DNA of 64,000 nt from Curvibacter cyanobacteriorum (GCF_028649475.1 NZ_JAQSIP010000002.1:62001-126000), one strand, 5' to 3'; positions 49,556-59,623 are shown, counted from the first letter of the stretch. Made by a program: numbers and translations. The notes: generated from the letters alone by a model not told the origin.

Positions 49556-50950
49556 ATGCTGACCCCCACCGCCACCCTGGCGCGCTTTGCCGCCGAACTG
49601 CGCCACGAACACATCCCCGAGGCCGTGCTGCGCAAGACCGAAGACCTGCTGGTCGACTGGTTTGGCTCGGCCGTGGCCGGCCACGGTTCGCGCCCGGTGG
49701 AGAGCATCACCCGCTTTGCCGCCCAGATGGGGGGGCCGGCGGCCCAGGCGCCGGCCTTGGGCCAGGGCGGCGCCGAGGTGCTGATCTCGCGCCAGCGCGG
49801 CAGCGCCTACCTGGCCGCCATGGCCAACGCCGCGGCCTCGCATGTGGCCGAGCAGGACGATGTGCACAACGGCTCGGTGTTCCACCCGGCCACCGTGGTG
49901 TTCCCACCTGCCGTGGCGGTGGCGCAGGCGCTGGGGCGCAGCGGGCAGGACCTGCTGGCGGCCTCGGTGGTGGGCTACGAGGTGGGCATCCGCGTCGGTG
50001 AGTTTCTGGGGCGCTCGCACTACAAGGTGTTCCACACCACGGGCACCGCCGGCACGTTGGCGGCCGCGGCCGCGGTGGGCCACCTGCTGCGCCTGGACGC
50101 GGCGCAGATGCAGCACGCCCTGGGCTCGGCCGGCACCCAGGCCGCCGGGCTGTGGGAATTCTTGCGCACCGCGGCCGACTCCAAGCAGTTGCACACCGCG
50201 CACGCGGCCGCCGCCGGCCTGATGTCGGCCTACCTGGCGCAGGACGGCTTCACCGGCGCGGCGGAGATTTTGGCCGGCCCGCAGGGCATGGCCGCGGGCA
50301 TGTCCAGCGACGCCGACGCCACGCGCCTCAGCGATGGCCTGGGTACGCGCTGGGCCACGGTGGAGACCTCGTTCAAATACCACGCCAGCTGTCGCCACAC
50401 CCACCCGGCCGCCGACGCGCTGCTGCAGGTGATGCGCTCGCATGGCCTGCAACCGGCCGACCTGCACCGCGTCGAGACCCATGTGCACCAGGGCGCCATC
50501 GACGTGCTGGGCCCGGTCACCTCGCCGAGCACGGTGCACCAGAGCAAGTTCTCCATGGGCACCGTGCTGGCCCTGGTGGCGCAGTACGGCCACGCTGGCC
50601 TGGCCGAGTTTGACCAGCACTTCTTGAGCGCCACCACCCAGGCCTTGCGCGACCGCGTCACCATGCGCCTGGACCCCGAGGTGGACGGCGCCTACCCGCG
50701 CCGCTGGATCGGCAAGGTCACCGTGCACACCACCGACGGCCGCGTGCTGCACGGCCGCGTCGACGAACCCAAGGGCGACCCCGGCAACACCCTGAGCCGC
50801 GAAGAGATCACCGCCAAGGCCTTGCGCCTGGCCGCGTTCAGCCAGGGCGCCACCGCGGCCGAGATGCAGCAGGCGGTGGACGCGCTGTGGCAGGTCGCCC
50901 AGTGGCCCGTGGTGGGCGCCTTGCTGCCCAGCCGGGCGGGGGCCGCATGA
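49556..50950 (+). CDS. MmgE/PrpD-family protein
   Basis: A 464-residue member of the family that includes 2-methylcitrate dehydratase (PrpD) and cis-aconitate decarboxylase. TEDLLVDWFGSAVAG at the start, ASHVAEQDDVHNGSVFHPATVVFPPAVAVAQ, FHTTGTAGTLAAAAAVGHLL and SFKYHASCRHTHPAADAL are typical. The ATG has a CGGAGACC site. It overlaps the CitE gene by 4 bases (ATGA). In P. aeruginosa an MmgE/PrpD gene also sits next to the itaconate CoA transferase gene; its exact step is not settled, perhaps isomerising or dehydrating a C5-C6 acid. Confidence 0.88.
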   Translation: MLTPTATLARFAAELRHEHIPEAVLRKTEDLLVDWFGSAVAGHGSRPVESITRFAAQMGGPAAQAPALGQGGAEVLISRQRGSAYLAAMANAAASHVAEQDDVHNGSVFHPATVVFPPAVAVAQALGRSGQDLLAASVVGYEVGIRVGEFLGRSHYKVFHTTGTAGTLAAAAAVGHLLRLDAAQMQHALGSAGTQAAGLWEFLRTAADSKQLHTAHAAAAGLMSAYLAQDGFTGAAEILAGPQGMAAGMSSDADATRLSDGLGTRWATVETSFKYHASCRHTHPAADALLQVMRSHGLQPADLHRVETHVHQGAIDVLGPVTSPSTVHQSKFSMGTVLALVAQYGHAGLAEFDQHFLSATTQALRDRVTMRLDPEVDGAYPRRWIGKVTVHTTDGRVLHGRVDEPKGDPGNTLSREEITAKALRLAAFSQGATAAEMQQAVDALWQVAQWPVVGALLPSRAGAA

Positions 50951-51825
50951 CGACGGCAGCGGCGCCGAGCGCGCAAGGCCCCTGGCTGGCGCGCGCGCGC
51001 AGTTTTCTGTTCGTGCCGGCCGACCGGCTGGAGCGCTTGCCCAAGGCGCTGGCCAGTGGGGCCGACGCGGTCATCGTCGACCTGGAAGACGCCGTGGCGC
51101 CTGCCGCCAAGGCCGGCGCGCGGCTGGCGCTGGCCTCGGCCTGGGGCGGTCTGGACGCCCCGCAGCGGGCCCGCCTGGTGTTGCGCGTCAATGCCGCGTC
51201 CACGACCTGGCACGAGGACGACCTCGCGCTGCTGGCGCAGCTGCCGGGGCTGGCCGGGGTCATGCTTGCCAAGGCCGAGTCCGCGGTGCCCTTGCAGCGC
51301 CTGGCGGAGCGACAGCCTGGCCTGGGCCTGCTGCCCCTGATCGAGAGCGCCGATGGGCTGCTGAACCTCAGCGCCATCGCCGCGGCACCGCAGGTGCTGC
51401 GCCTCGCCCTGGGCCACATCGACCTGCAGGCCGACCTGGGGATGGCCTGCAGCCCGGACGAGCATGAGCTGCTGCCCGCACGCTGGCAGCTGGTGCTGGT
51501 GTCGCGCGGGGCCCGCCTGGCGCCCCCGGTGGACGGCGTCACCGTTGCGCTGGACCAGCCTGGGCTGACCGAGGCCGACACCTTGCGCAGCCGCCGCCTG
51601 GGCTTTGGCGCCAAGCTGTGCATCCACCCGAACCAGGTGGCTGCCGTGCACCGTGCCCTGGCCCCGAGCGAGGCCGAGCGGGCCTGGGCGCAGCGCGTGC
51701 TGGCCGCGGCCGAGGCCGCTGGCGATGGCCCTGGGGCCGGGGCGCTGCGCGTGGATGGCCGCATGGTCGACGCCCCCGTGCTGGCGCTGGCGCGCCGCTG
51801 GCTCAGCGCCTCCGAACCCGTCTGA
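50947..51825 (+). CDS. CitE/HpcH-family lyase, candidate citramalyl-CoA lyase
   Basis: A 292-residue TIM-barrel lyase of the CitE group. RSFLFVPADRLERLPKALASGADAVIVDLEDAVAP has the D45-L-E-D48 metal/substrate motif, LPLIESADGLLN carries the Glu of the barrel, and GFGAKLCIHPNQVAAVH is the C-terminal mark. CitE relatives cleave citramalyl-CoA to pyruvate and acetyl-CoA or cleave malyl-CoA. Coupled to the MmgE/PrpD gene by ATGA overlap, it would perform the last step of the itaconate-like route. Confidence 0.9.
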   Translation: MTTAAAPSAQGPWLARARSFLFVPADRLERLPKALASGADAVIVDLEDAVAPAAKAGARLALASAWGGLDAPQRARLVLRVNAASTTWHEDDLALLAQLPGLAGVMLAKAESAVPLQRLAERQPGLGLLPLIESADGLLNLSAIAAAPQVLRLALGHIDLQADLGMACSPDEHELLPARWQLVLVSRGARLAPPVDGVTVALDQPGLTEADTLRSRRLGFGAKLCIHPNQVAAVHRALAPSEAERAWAQRVLAAAEAAGDGPGAGALRVDGRMVDAPVLALARRWLSASEPV

Positions 51826-52071
51826 GCCGCCCCATGCCGCCGCCGCCTGCCATCCAAGCGACCTTGGCGTTTTCACTGACGCTAGGGAATGTGCCAAGTG
51901 CATTGACCCGCCGAGCTGCGCAACATGGGTGGCGGAGCAGGGAGAGCGCCACGGCTGCGGCGCTGGCGTCCAACACACACCACGCAGCCGACCCGGCCGA
52001 GTCGGCCTGACGCTGCGAGAGATTGCCTTTTGAAGCCTGATCACCTGACCTGAGAAAGAAAGAGACAAACC

Positions 52072-53064
52072 ATGAACTCCCTGAAGACCCTGATGCGCAT
52101 CGGCCTGAGCAGCCTGGCCGCCGCCTGCCTGATGGCGGTGGCGCCGGCCCAGGCACAGACCTTCCCGGACAAGCCCGTCACCATGCTGGTGCCTTTCGCG
52201 GCCGGTGGCCCGACCGACGTGGTGGCCCGGCTGATCGCCATCCCGATGGGCAAGGCCCTGGGGCAGACCGTGCTGGTCGAGAACGCGGCCGGCGCAGGTG
52301 GCACCATCGCCGCCACCAAGACCGCGCGCTCGGCCCCCAACGGCTACACCATCTTCTTGCACCACATGGGCATGTCGACCGCGCCCGCGCTCTACAAGAA
52401 GCTGACCTTCGACCCGTTGAAAGACTTTGACTACATCGGCCAGGTGGTCGATGTGCCCATGACCCTGCTGGCGCGCAAGGACCTGCCCGCCAACACCCTG
52501 CCCGAGCTGCTCAGCTACATCAAGGCCAACCGCGAGAAGGTCACGCTGGCCAATGCCGGCTTGGGCGCTGTGTCGCACCTGTGCGGCCTGCTGTTCATGA
52601 GCGCCATCGACACCGACCTCAACACCATCCCCTACAAGGGCACCGGCCCCGCCATGAACGACCTGCTTGGCGGCCAGGTCGATCTGCTGTGCGACCAGAC
52701 CACGCAGACCGTGCCGATGATCAAGGAAGGCCGGGTCAAGGCCTTTGGCGTGACCACGCTGAAGCGCCTGAGCGCCTTGCCCAACCTGCCGACCCTCGAC
52801 GAGCAAGGGGTGAAGGGCTTTGAGGTCAAGGTCTGGCATGGCATGTACGCGCCCAAGGGCACGCCGCCCGAAGCGCTCAACAAGCTCAATGCCGCGCTGC
52901 GCACGGCGCTGGCCGACCCGGCCGTGGTCAAGCGCCTCAACGAGCTCAGCTCCGACGTGCCGCCGTCCGACAAGATCACCCCCGAGGGCCTGCGCACCCA
53001 CCTCGAGGCCGAGATCAACAAATGGGGCCCGGTGATCCGCAAGGCCGGCATCTACGCCGACTGA
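52072..53064 (+). CDS. Bug-family periplasmic receptor
   Basis: A 330-residue receptor, the only Bug here without an RR pair in the signal peptide (MRIGLSSLAAACLMAVAPAQAQ). The loops are MLVPFAAGGPTDVVARLIA and VENAAGAGGTIAATKT. PYKGTGPAMNDLLGGQVDLLCDQTTQTVPMI is family-typical and has more cysteines than relatives (three). 246 bases after the CitE stop, so it may or may not be transcribed with the itaconate-like operon. Followed by a strong bidirectional terminator. Confidence 0.9.
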   Translation: MNSLKTLMRIGLSSLAAACLMAVAPAQAQTFPDKPVTMLVPFAAGGPTDVVARLIAIPMGKALGQTVLVENAAGAGGTIAATKTARSAPNGYTIFLHHMGMSTAPALYKKLTFDPLKDFDYIGQVVDVPMTLLARKDLPANTLPELLSYIKANREKVTLANAGLGAVSHLCGLLFMSAIDTDLNTIPYKGTGPAMNDLLGGQVDLLCDQTTQTVPMIKEGRVKAFGVTTLKRLSALPNLPTLDEQGVKGFEVKVWHGMYAPKGTPPEALNKLNAALRTALADPAVVKRLNELSSDVPPSDKITPEGLRTHLEAEINKWGPVIRKAGIYAD

Positions 53065-53122
53065 TGGGCCACGGGGCCAGCCCGGGCCGGCCTCGGCCGG
53101 CACGGGCGGCCCAGCATGAACA

Positions 53123-53159
53123 AAAGGCGCCACCGTTTGCGGTGGCGCCTTTGTTTTTT
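53123..53159 (+). terminator. Bidirectional terminator between convergent Bug genes
   Basis: The 12-bp stem AAAGGCGCCACC (53123-53134) with GGTGGCGCCTTT (53141-53152) around GTTTGC is followed on the plus strand by GTTTTTT and on the minus strand by TTG after its own TTT. It ends both the Bug gene at 52072 and, less strongly, the convergent Bug gene at 53206. Confidence 0.92.
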
Positions 53160-53205
53160 CAGCGGCTGTGGTGCGCCGGCGGAGAGGGCCGCGCCGGCCC
53201 CCGCT

Positions 53206-54264
53206 TCATTCGATGCGGATGCCTGCGGCCTTCACCACCTGGCCGTAGCGCCCCAGGTCGCGGCGGATCTCGTCGCGGAACTGCTCGGCGCTGCCCGGCG
53301 TGGCCTCGATGCCCATGGCGATCAGCTTCTCGCGCACGGCGGGGTCGTTGAGCACGGCATTGAGCTCGGTGTTCAGTCGGGTCAGCACGGCCGGTGGTGT
53401 CTTGGCCGGGGCCAGCAGGCCGACCCAGGAATTGACCACAAAGTCACTGACGCCGCTCTCGATGAAGGTGGGCACGTCGGGCAGGGCGGCCGAGCGCTGG
53501 GCGCTGGACACCGCAATGGCCCGCAGCTTGCCCGACTTGACGTGGCCCGAGGCCCCGGCCACGGCGGTGTAGACCAGCGGGATGCTGCCGCCCAGCACGT
53601 CGCTCATCGCCTGGCCACCGCCCTTGTAGGGGATGTGGGTCAGCTGGGCGCCCGTGCGCTGGCGCAACAACTCACCCCCGATGTGGGGCGTGCCTCCGGT
53701 GCCCGAGGTGCCGTAGGACAGGCCATCGGCCTGGCTCTTGGACAGGGCGATGACCTCGTTGAGCGTCTTGGCCGGCACCGCGGGGTGGGCCACCAGGATC
53801 AGCACCGCATCGCCAATCTTGCCCACCGGCGCCAGGTCCTTGAGGGTGTCGAACGGGATCTTGGCAAACACGTGCGGGTTGATCACCAGGGTGCCGTCAA
53901 AGCCCAGCACCAGGGTGTAGCCGTCCGGGGCTGCGCTGGCCACGGCGGCGGTGCCGATGTTGCCCGACGCGCCCGGGCGGTTGTCGACGATCACCGACTG
54001 GCCCAGGCGCCGGCCCAGTTGCTCGGCGATCAGGCGGCCGCTGGTGTCGGTCACGCCGCCGGGCGTGAAGGGCACCACCAGGCGGATCGGGCGGTTGGGC
54101 CAGGCGTCCTGCGCGTGCGCTGGGCGCAGCGCGCTCAGGCCGGCCAGGGCCGTCAGCAGGGCCAGGCCTGTGGCAAGCAGGCGGCGGCGCGGTGTCGGGC
54201 CTCCGACAGGGCTGCCTGGGGGGTGGGCACGCAGGGCGTGTCCCGGGGCGCGTTGGGGGGTCAT
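53206..54264 (-). CDS. Bug-family periplasmic receptor (long N-terminus)
   Basis: A 352-residue receptor with a long positively charged N-terminus (about 25 residues) before PRRRLLATGLALLTALAGLSALRPAHAQ, an RRxxL-type signal cleaved near residue 51. The loops are LVVPFTPGGVTDTSGRLIA and VDNRPGASGNIGTAAV, followed by PDGYTLVLGFDGTLVINPHVF and PYKGGGQAMSDVLGGSIPLVY. The ATG at 54264 has a GGAGACACC site. It follows the methylisocitrate-lyase-like gene by 42 bases in an operon driven from the sigma-54 promoter at 56271. Confidence 0.9.
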   Translation of the reverse strand: MTPQRAPGHALRAHPPGSPVGGPTPRRRLLATGLALLTALAGLSALRPAHAQDAWPNRPIRLVVPFTPGGVTDTSGRLIAEQLGRRLGQSVIVDNRPGASGNIGTAAVASAAPDGYTLVLGFDGTLVINPHVFAKIPFDTLKDLAPVGKIGDAVLILVAHPAVPAKTLNEVIALSKSQADGLSYGTSGTGGTPHIGGELLRQRTGAQLTHIPYKGGGQAMSDVLGGSIPLVYTAVAGASGHVKSGKLRAIAVSSAQRSAALPDVPTFIESGVSDFVVNSWVGLLAPAKTPPAVLTRLNTELNAVLNDPAVREKLIAMGIEATPGSAEQFRDEIRRDLGRYGQVVKAAGIRIE

Positions 54265-54306
54265 GTGGTGTCTCCTGTTGTTGGGTCGCGTCGGGGGCGC
54301 GCCGGT

Positions 54307-55176
54307 TTATTCGGTCTCAGCGTAGCGCTTATCGAAGTCCCAGACCTCCTGGAAACCCATGAGCTGGGTCAGCTCGCTGAAGGCCAGCAGCGGGGTGGGC
54401 ACCTGGGTCGACGAGCCCTGATCGCGCAGCGCCTGGTAGACGCTCTTCATGGCCGCGGTGGCCGCCAGCAGCGAGGTGACCGGGAAGATCGCGAGCTTGT
54501 AGCCAATTTCCTCCAACTGCGCCTGGCTCAGCACCGGGGTGCGGCCGCCTTCGACCATGTTGGCGAGCAGGGGCTGGTCGAAGCTGCGACCGATCTGGCG
54601 CATCTCGTCCACGCTCTCGGGCGACTCGACGAACAAGATATCGGCCCCGGCCTTGGCATAGGCCTCGGCGCGGCGCAGTGCCTCGTCCAGGCCCAGCGCG
54701 CTGCGCGCGTCGGTGCGCGCGATGATCAGGAAGTCTTCGGAACGGCGCGAATCGGCCGCCACCTGGATCTTGCGCACCATGTCGGCGGTGGGGATGACGC
54801 GGCGACCCGGGGTGTGGCCGCACTTCTTGGGGAACTCCTGGTCTTCGAGCTGGATGGCGGCGGCGCCGGCCGCCTCGTAGCCGCGCACCGTGTGGCGCAC
54901 ATTGAGCAGGCCGCCGTAGCCGGTGTCGCCATCGGCGATCAGGGGGGTGCGGGCCATGCCGGCCATCGCGGTGACGCGGCCCAGCATGTCCGAGTAAGTG
55001 GCCAGGCCCGCGTCGGGCAGGCCCGTCAGCGAGGCCACGCTGCCAAAGCCCGTCATGTAGAGGGCGTCAAAGCCAAAGCTGTCGGCCAGGCGCAGCGACA
55101 CCATGTCGTGCACGCCAGGGGCGATCACCAGGCCGGGTTGTTGCAGGCGTTGGCGCAGGTTGAGGGGGGCGGTCAT
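54307..55176 (-). CDS. Isocitrate lyase/PEP mutase-family enzyme, methylisocitrate-lyase-like
   Basis: A 289-residue TIM-barrel enzyme. Metal-binding ADGDTGYGG (D82, D84), IQLEDQEFPKKCGHTPGRRVIP with catalytic C119 of KKCGH, and IIARTDARSALGLDEALRRAEAY define the superfamily; AGADILFVESPES follows. Members cleave 2-methylisocitrate, dimethylmalate or oxaloacetate, or form P-C bonds. The KKCGH lyase loop favours C-C cleavage. It lies between two Bug genes and opposite a PrpR-type activator, so a methylcitrate/methylisocitrate or dimethylmalate-like acid is likely. No prpC or prpD is adjacent, so this is not a standard propionate operon. Confidence 0.88.
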   Translation of the reverse strand: MTAPLNLRQRLQQPGLVIAPGVHDMVSLRLADSFGFDALYMTGFGSVASLTGLPDAGLATYSDMLGRVTAMAGMARTPLIADGDTGYGGLLNVRHTVRGYEAAGAAAIQLEDQEFPKKCGHTPGRRVIPTADMVRKIQVAADSRRSEDFLIIARTDARSALGLDEALRRAEAYAKAGADILFVESPESVDEMRQIGRSFDQPLLANMVEGGRTPVLSQAQLEEIGYKLAIFPVTSLLAATAAMKSVYQALRDQGSSTQVPTPLLAFSELTQLMGFQEVWDFDKRYAETE

Positions 55177-55252
55177 GGGTTTCCTTTCAAAAAAATCAGT
55201 GCGGATGCGGGGCAAAAAGTGGACTTCAGGGGGATGGGCGCGTGCTGCGGTC

Positions 55253-56233
55253 TCATTCGGGCTGGATGCCGCCCTGCTGTGCCACGCGTGACCACTTGCT
55301 TTGTTCCTGCTGCAGGAACTTGGCAAATTCGGCCGGCGGGGCCAGCACCAGCTTGGCGCCCTGGTCGTTCATTTGCCGCTGCAGGGCGGGTTCACTGGTG
55401 ACCTTCTTGAGGTCCTCGTTGAGCTGGCTGACCAGCTCGGCGCTCAGGCCGGTCGGGCCGAACAGGCCGTACCAGCTCAGCGATTCGACCTGGGGCAGGC
55501 CGGCCTCGCGGAAGGTCATCGCGTCCGGGAAGATGGCCAGTCGCTCGGCGGCCGCCACCCCGATCACCCGCAGCTTGCCCGACTGCACATGGGGCAGGGC
55601 GGTCAGCACGCTGGTCACGCCCATGGGCAGGTGGCCGCCGATGATGTCGACCATGATGGGGGCGCCCCCTTTGTAGGGCACGCCCTCGGTTTTGAGGCCG
55701 CCAGCCTGGCGCATCAGCTCGCCGGTCAGGCGGGTCTGGCCTTCCGAATAGCCCACGCCCAGAGGCTCTTTGCGGGCCGCGGTCAGCAGGTCGCCCAGCG
55801 TCTTGTAAGGCGACTGGGCCGACACCACCAGCACCATCGGCGAGTCGGCCAGGCGCGTGACGGGGGTGAAGGCGCGCGCCGTGTCGTAGGGCAGCGACTT
55901 CATCAGGATCGGGTTCAGCGCGTGCGAGCCCACCACCATCAGCAGGGTGTAGCCATCGGGGGCGGACTTGGCCACATGGGCCGAGCCGATGACGCCATTG
56001 GCCCCGGTGCGGTTGTCCACCACCACCGACACGCCCCACAGCTCGGACAGGCGTTGGGCCACGGTGCGGGCCACGATGTCGGTGCCGCCGCCCGGTGAGT
56101 AGGGCACCACGATGGTCACCGGCTTGTTGCCGGGCCAGCGGGCCGTTGGGCCTTGGGCGTGCAGCAGGGGGCTGGCCAGGCCGGCCGCCAGGGCCAAGCC
56201 CAGCGCCCGCCGCGTGGGATGAGAAAAGGTCAT
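55253..56233 (-). CDS. Bug-family periplasmic receptor, first gene of a sigma-54 operon
   Basis: A 326-residue receptor. The signal HPTRRALGLALAAGLASPLLHAQ is cleaved near residue 27. The loops are IVVPYSPGGGTDIVARTVA and VDNRTGANGVIGSAHV, then PDGYTLLMVVGSHALNP and PYKGGAPIMVDIIGGHLPM. The ATG has a GGAGACACAC leader. A -24/-12 promoter lies 38 bases upstream and an activator gene is divergent, so this receptor and the lyase gene behind it should be induced by PrpR-type sensing of the same acid. Confidence 0.92.
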   Translation of the reverse strand: MTFSHPTRRALGLALAAGLASPLLHAQGPTARWPGNKPVTIVVPYSPGGGTDIVARTVAQRLSELWGVSVVVDNRTGANGVIGSAHVAKSAPDGYTLLMVVGSHALNPILMKSLPYDTARAFTPVTRLADSPMVLVVSAQSPYKTLGDLLTAARKEPLGVGYSEGQTRLTGELMRQAGGLKTEGVPYKGGAPIMVDIIGGHLPMGVTSVLTALPHVQSGKLRVIGVAAAERLAIFPDAMTFREAGLPQVESLSWYGLFGPTGLSAELVSQLNEDLKKVTSEPALQRQMNDQGAKLVLAPPAEFAKFLQQEQSKWSRVAQQGGIQPE

Positions 56234-56270
56234 GTGTGTCTCCTGGGTGTTGTACTGTCCCCTCGGGTTC

Positions 56271-56287
56271 TGCAGGCTTCGTGCCAG
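56271..56287 (-). promoter_or_regulatory. Sigma-54 (-24/-12) promoter of the Bug/lyase operon
   Basis: Read on the minus strand, CTGGCACG-AAGC-CTGCA matches the consensus YTGGCACGrNNNTTGCW at all but one base, with GG and GC at the required spacing. It is 38 bases upstream of the Bug ATG at 56233. The adjacent divergent gene encodes a sigma-54 activator with an intact GAFTGA loop, and an IHF site and activator repeats lie at the right distances behind it. Confidence 0.88.
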
Positions 56288-56301
56288 CTTGGATGAATTT
56301 C

Positions 56302-56314
56302 TAAGTATTTGATT
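56302..56314 (-). promoter_or_regulatory. IHF binding site
   Basis: On the minus strand AATCAAATACTTA matches the IHF consensus WATCAANNNNTTR at every defined position. It lies between the sigma-54 promoter (56271-56287) and the activator repeats (56350-56395), where IHF bending is needed to bring a bound activator to the polymerase. The stretch around it is strongly AT-rich. Confidence 0.75.
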
Positions 56315-56349
56315 TCAAAGGATTTTTATTTTTTGTTGTCAGCAGCAGG

Positions 56350-56395
56350 TGTTTCACGAAACAATGGATGAAACATTGCATGTTGCATATGAAAC
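56350..56395. promoter_or_regulatory. Upstream activator sequences for the PrpR-type regulator
   Basis: There is a perfect palindrome TGTTTCACGAAACA (56350-56363), then two direct ATGAAAC elements (56368-56374 and 56389-56395) exactly 21 bases apart, so on one face of the helix. The GAAAC half-site occurs in all. The block starts about 63 bases upstream of the sigma-54 promoter and ends 15 bases before the regulator's own ATG, so it may also mediate autoregulation. Confidence 0.7.
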
Positions 56396-56410
56396 GCTTG
56401 GAGCGCTGCC

Positions 56411-58414
<2,004 letters not shown>

Positions 58415-58473
58415 GCCGCCAGGGCCGCGGCGTGGCACTGGGCCGTGCCGCCGCCGGGGGGTTGCAGGGCGGG

Positions 58474-58501
58474 GGCTGGTGTGGAGGCTGGTGTGGAGGC
58501 T
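58474..58501. repeat. Short tandem repeat in the gap after the activator gene
   Basis: Two copies of the 12-base unit GGCTGGTGTGGA followed by a partial GGCT lie in the 228-base space between the PrpR-type gene and the CDF gene. No other structure was seen in this gap apart from short GC-rich inverted repeats. Probably neutral. Confidence 0.7.
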
Positions 58502-58642
58502 TTGGGGCTCGCGCTGGCGGGGGCTCAGGGGCCTGAGCCGGCCGCGGCTTCAGCCCGGCGTCATCGGGAGCGGCTAAAGTGCCTGGGCGTGTGGCTGCCT
58601 CGCAGGGAGGCGGGCCCACCCGCTTTGCCTTTTGGACATGCC

Positions 58643-59623
58643 ATGAATTACCAGGAAAGCCCCCAAGACCACGAAGACACCGAGTTCAGCCAGGCCGAGC
58701 GCGCCGCCGCCGGGTCGCGCAGCACCTGGGTCAGCGTGGTGGTCAACCTGGTGCTCAGCACCTTGCAGATCGTGGTCGGTGTGCTGACCAAGTCGCAGGC
58801 CTTGATCGCCGACGGCGTGCACTCGCTGTCGGACCTGGTGTCCGACGCGGTGGTGCTGGTGGCCAGCCACCACAGCCAGAAAGAGGCCGATGAGGGCCAC
58901 CCCTACGGCCACCACCGCTTCGAGACGGCGGCCTCGCTGGTGCTGGGGCTGCTGCTGTTGGCGGTGGGCTTGGGCATGCTGTGGTCGGCCGCGCTGAAGC
59001 TGGAGCACCACGACACCATCGAGCGCGTGCATGTCACCGCGCTGTGGGTGGCGGCGTTGGCGCTGGTCGCCAAGGAGCTGCTGTTCCGCTACATGCTCAA
59101 GGTGGCGCAGCGCGTGCGCTCCAGCATGCTGGTGGCCAATGCCTGGCACGCGCGCTCGGACGCCGCGTCCTCGCTGGTGGTGGGGGTGGGCATCCTGGGC
59201 AACCTCGCGGGCTACCCGTTGCTGGACCCGATCGCGGCGCTGATTGTGGGCTTCATGGTGGCGCGCATGGGCTGGTCGTTCGGCTGGGACGCGCTGCACG
59301 ACCTGATGGACCGCGCGGTCGATGAGCAGGAGGTCGAAGCGATCCGCCAGACCCTGCGTGACACCCCCGGTGTCAGCGGCGTGCACGATGTGCGCACCCG
59401 CCGCATGGGCGACATGATCGTGGTGGACGCCCACATCGAGGTCGATGCCCAACTGACGGTGGAGGCCGGCCACGACATCGCGGTGGCGGCGCAGCAGCGG
59501 GTGCTCAAGCACCACCGCGTGCTGACCCTGATGACCCACGTCGATCCCTGGAAACGCCCCGATCTGGACCACGCCGGGGCCGAGGCCAAGGCCCCGTCGG
59601 GCTCGGTCAGCGCGCAGGCGTAA
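58643..59623 (+). CDS. Cation diffusion facilitator (CDF) metal exporter
   Basis: A 326-residue inner-membrane protein with six helices and a C-terminal cytoplasmic domain. Site A ligands form HSLSD (H60, D64) in helix 2 and HARSD (H169, D173) in helix 5. A His at the first position instead of Asp is usual for zinc-preferring CDFs, whereas FieF-type Fe/Zn/Cd exporters have Asp. GHPYGHHRFETAASLVLG is the loop signature. The C-terminal domain ends with VDAHIEVDAQLTVEAGHDIA...HVDPW. It exports Zn or a similar divalent cation by proton exchange. The ATG at 58643 is in frame with the first helix; an out-of-frame ATG is 5 bases earlier. Confidence 0.92.
   Translation: MNYQESPQDHEDTEFSQAERAAAGSRSTWVSVVVNLVLSTLQIVVGVLTKSQALIADGVHSLSDLVSDAVVLVASHHSQKEADEGHPYGHHRFETAASLVLGLLLLAVGLGMLWSAALKLEHHDTIERVHVTALWVAALALVAKELLFRYMLKVAQRVRSSMLVANAWHARSDAASSLVVGVGILGNLAGYPLLDPIAALIVGFMVARMGWSFGWDALHDLMDRAVDEQEVEAIRQTLRDTPGVSGVHDVRTRRMGDMIVVDAHIEVDAQLTVEAGHDIAVAAQQRVLKHHRVLTLMTHVDPWKRPDLDHAGAEAKAPSGSVSAQA

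Noticed and set aside
54307-55176. Calling the lyase prpB outright
   Set aside because: The prpC and prpD partners are absent, and the superfamily includes dimethylmalate lyases, oxaloacetate decarboxylases and P-C bond mutases with similar motifs.
58430-58460. A TGGCAC...GTGC element resembling a second sigma-54 promoter before the CDF gene
   Set aside because: The GG and GC positions are one base too far apart for a -24/-12 promoter, and the element is part of a GC-rich inverted repeat.
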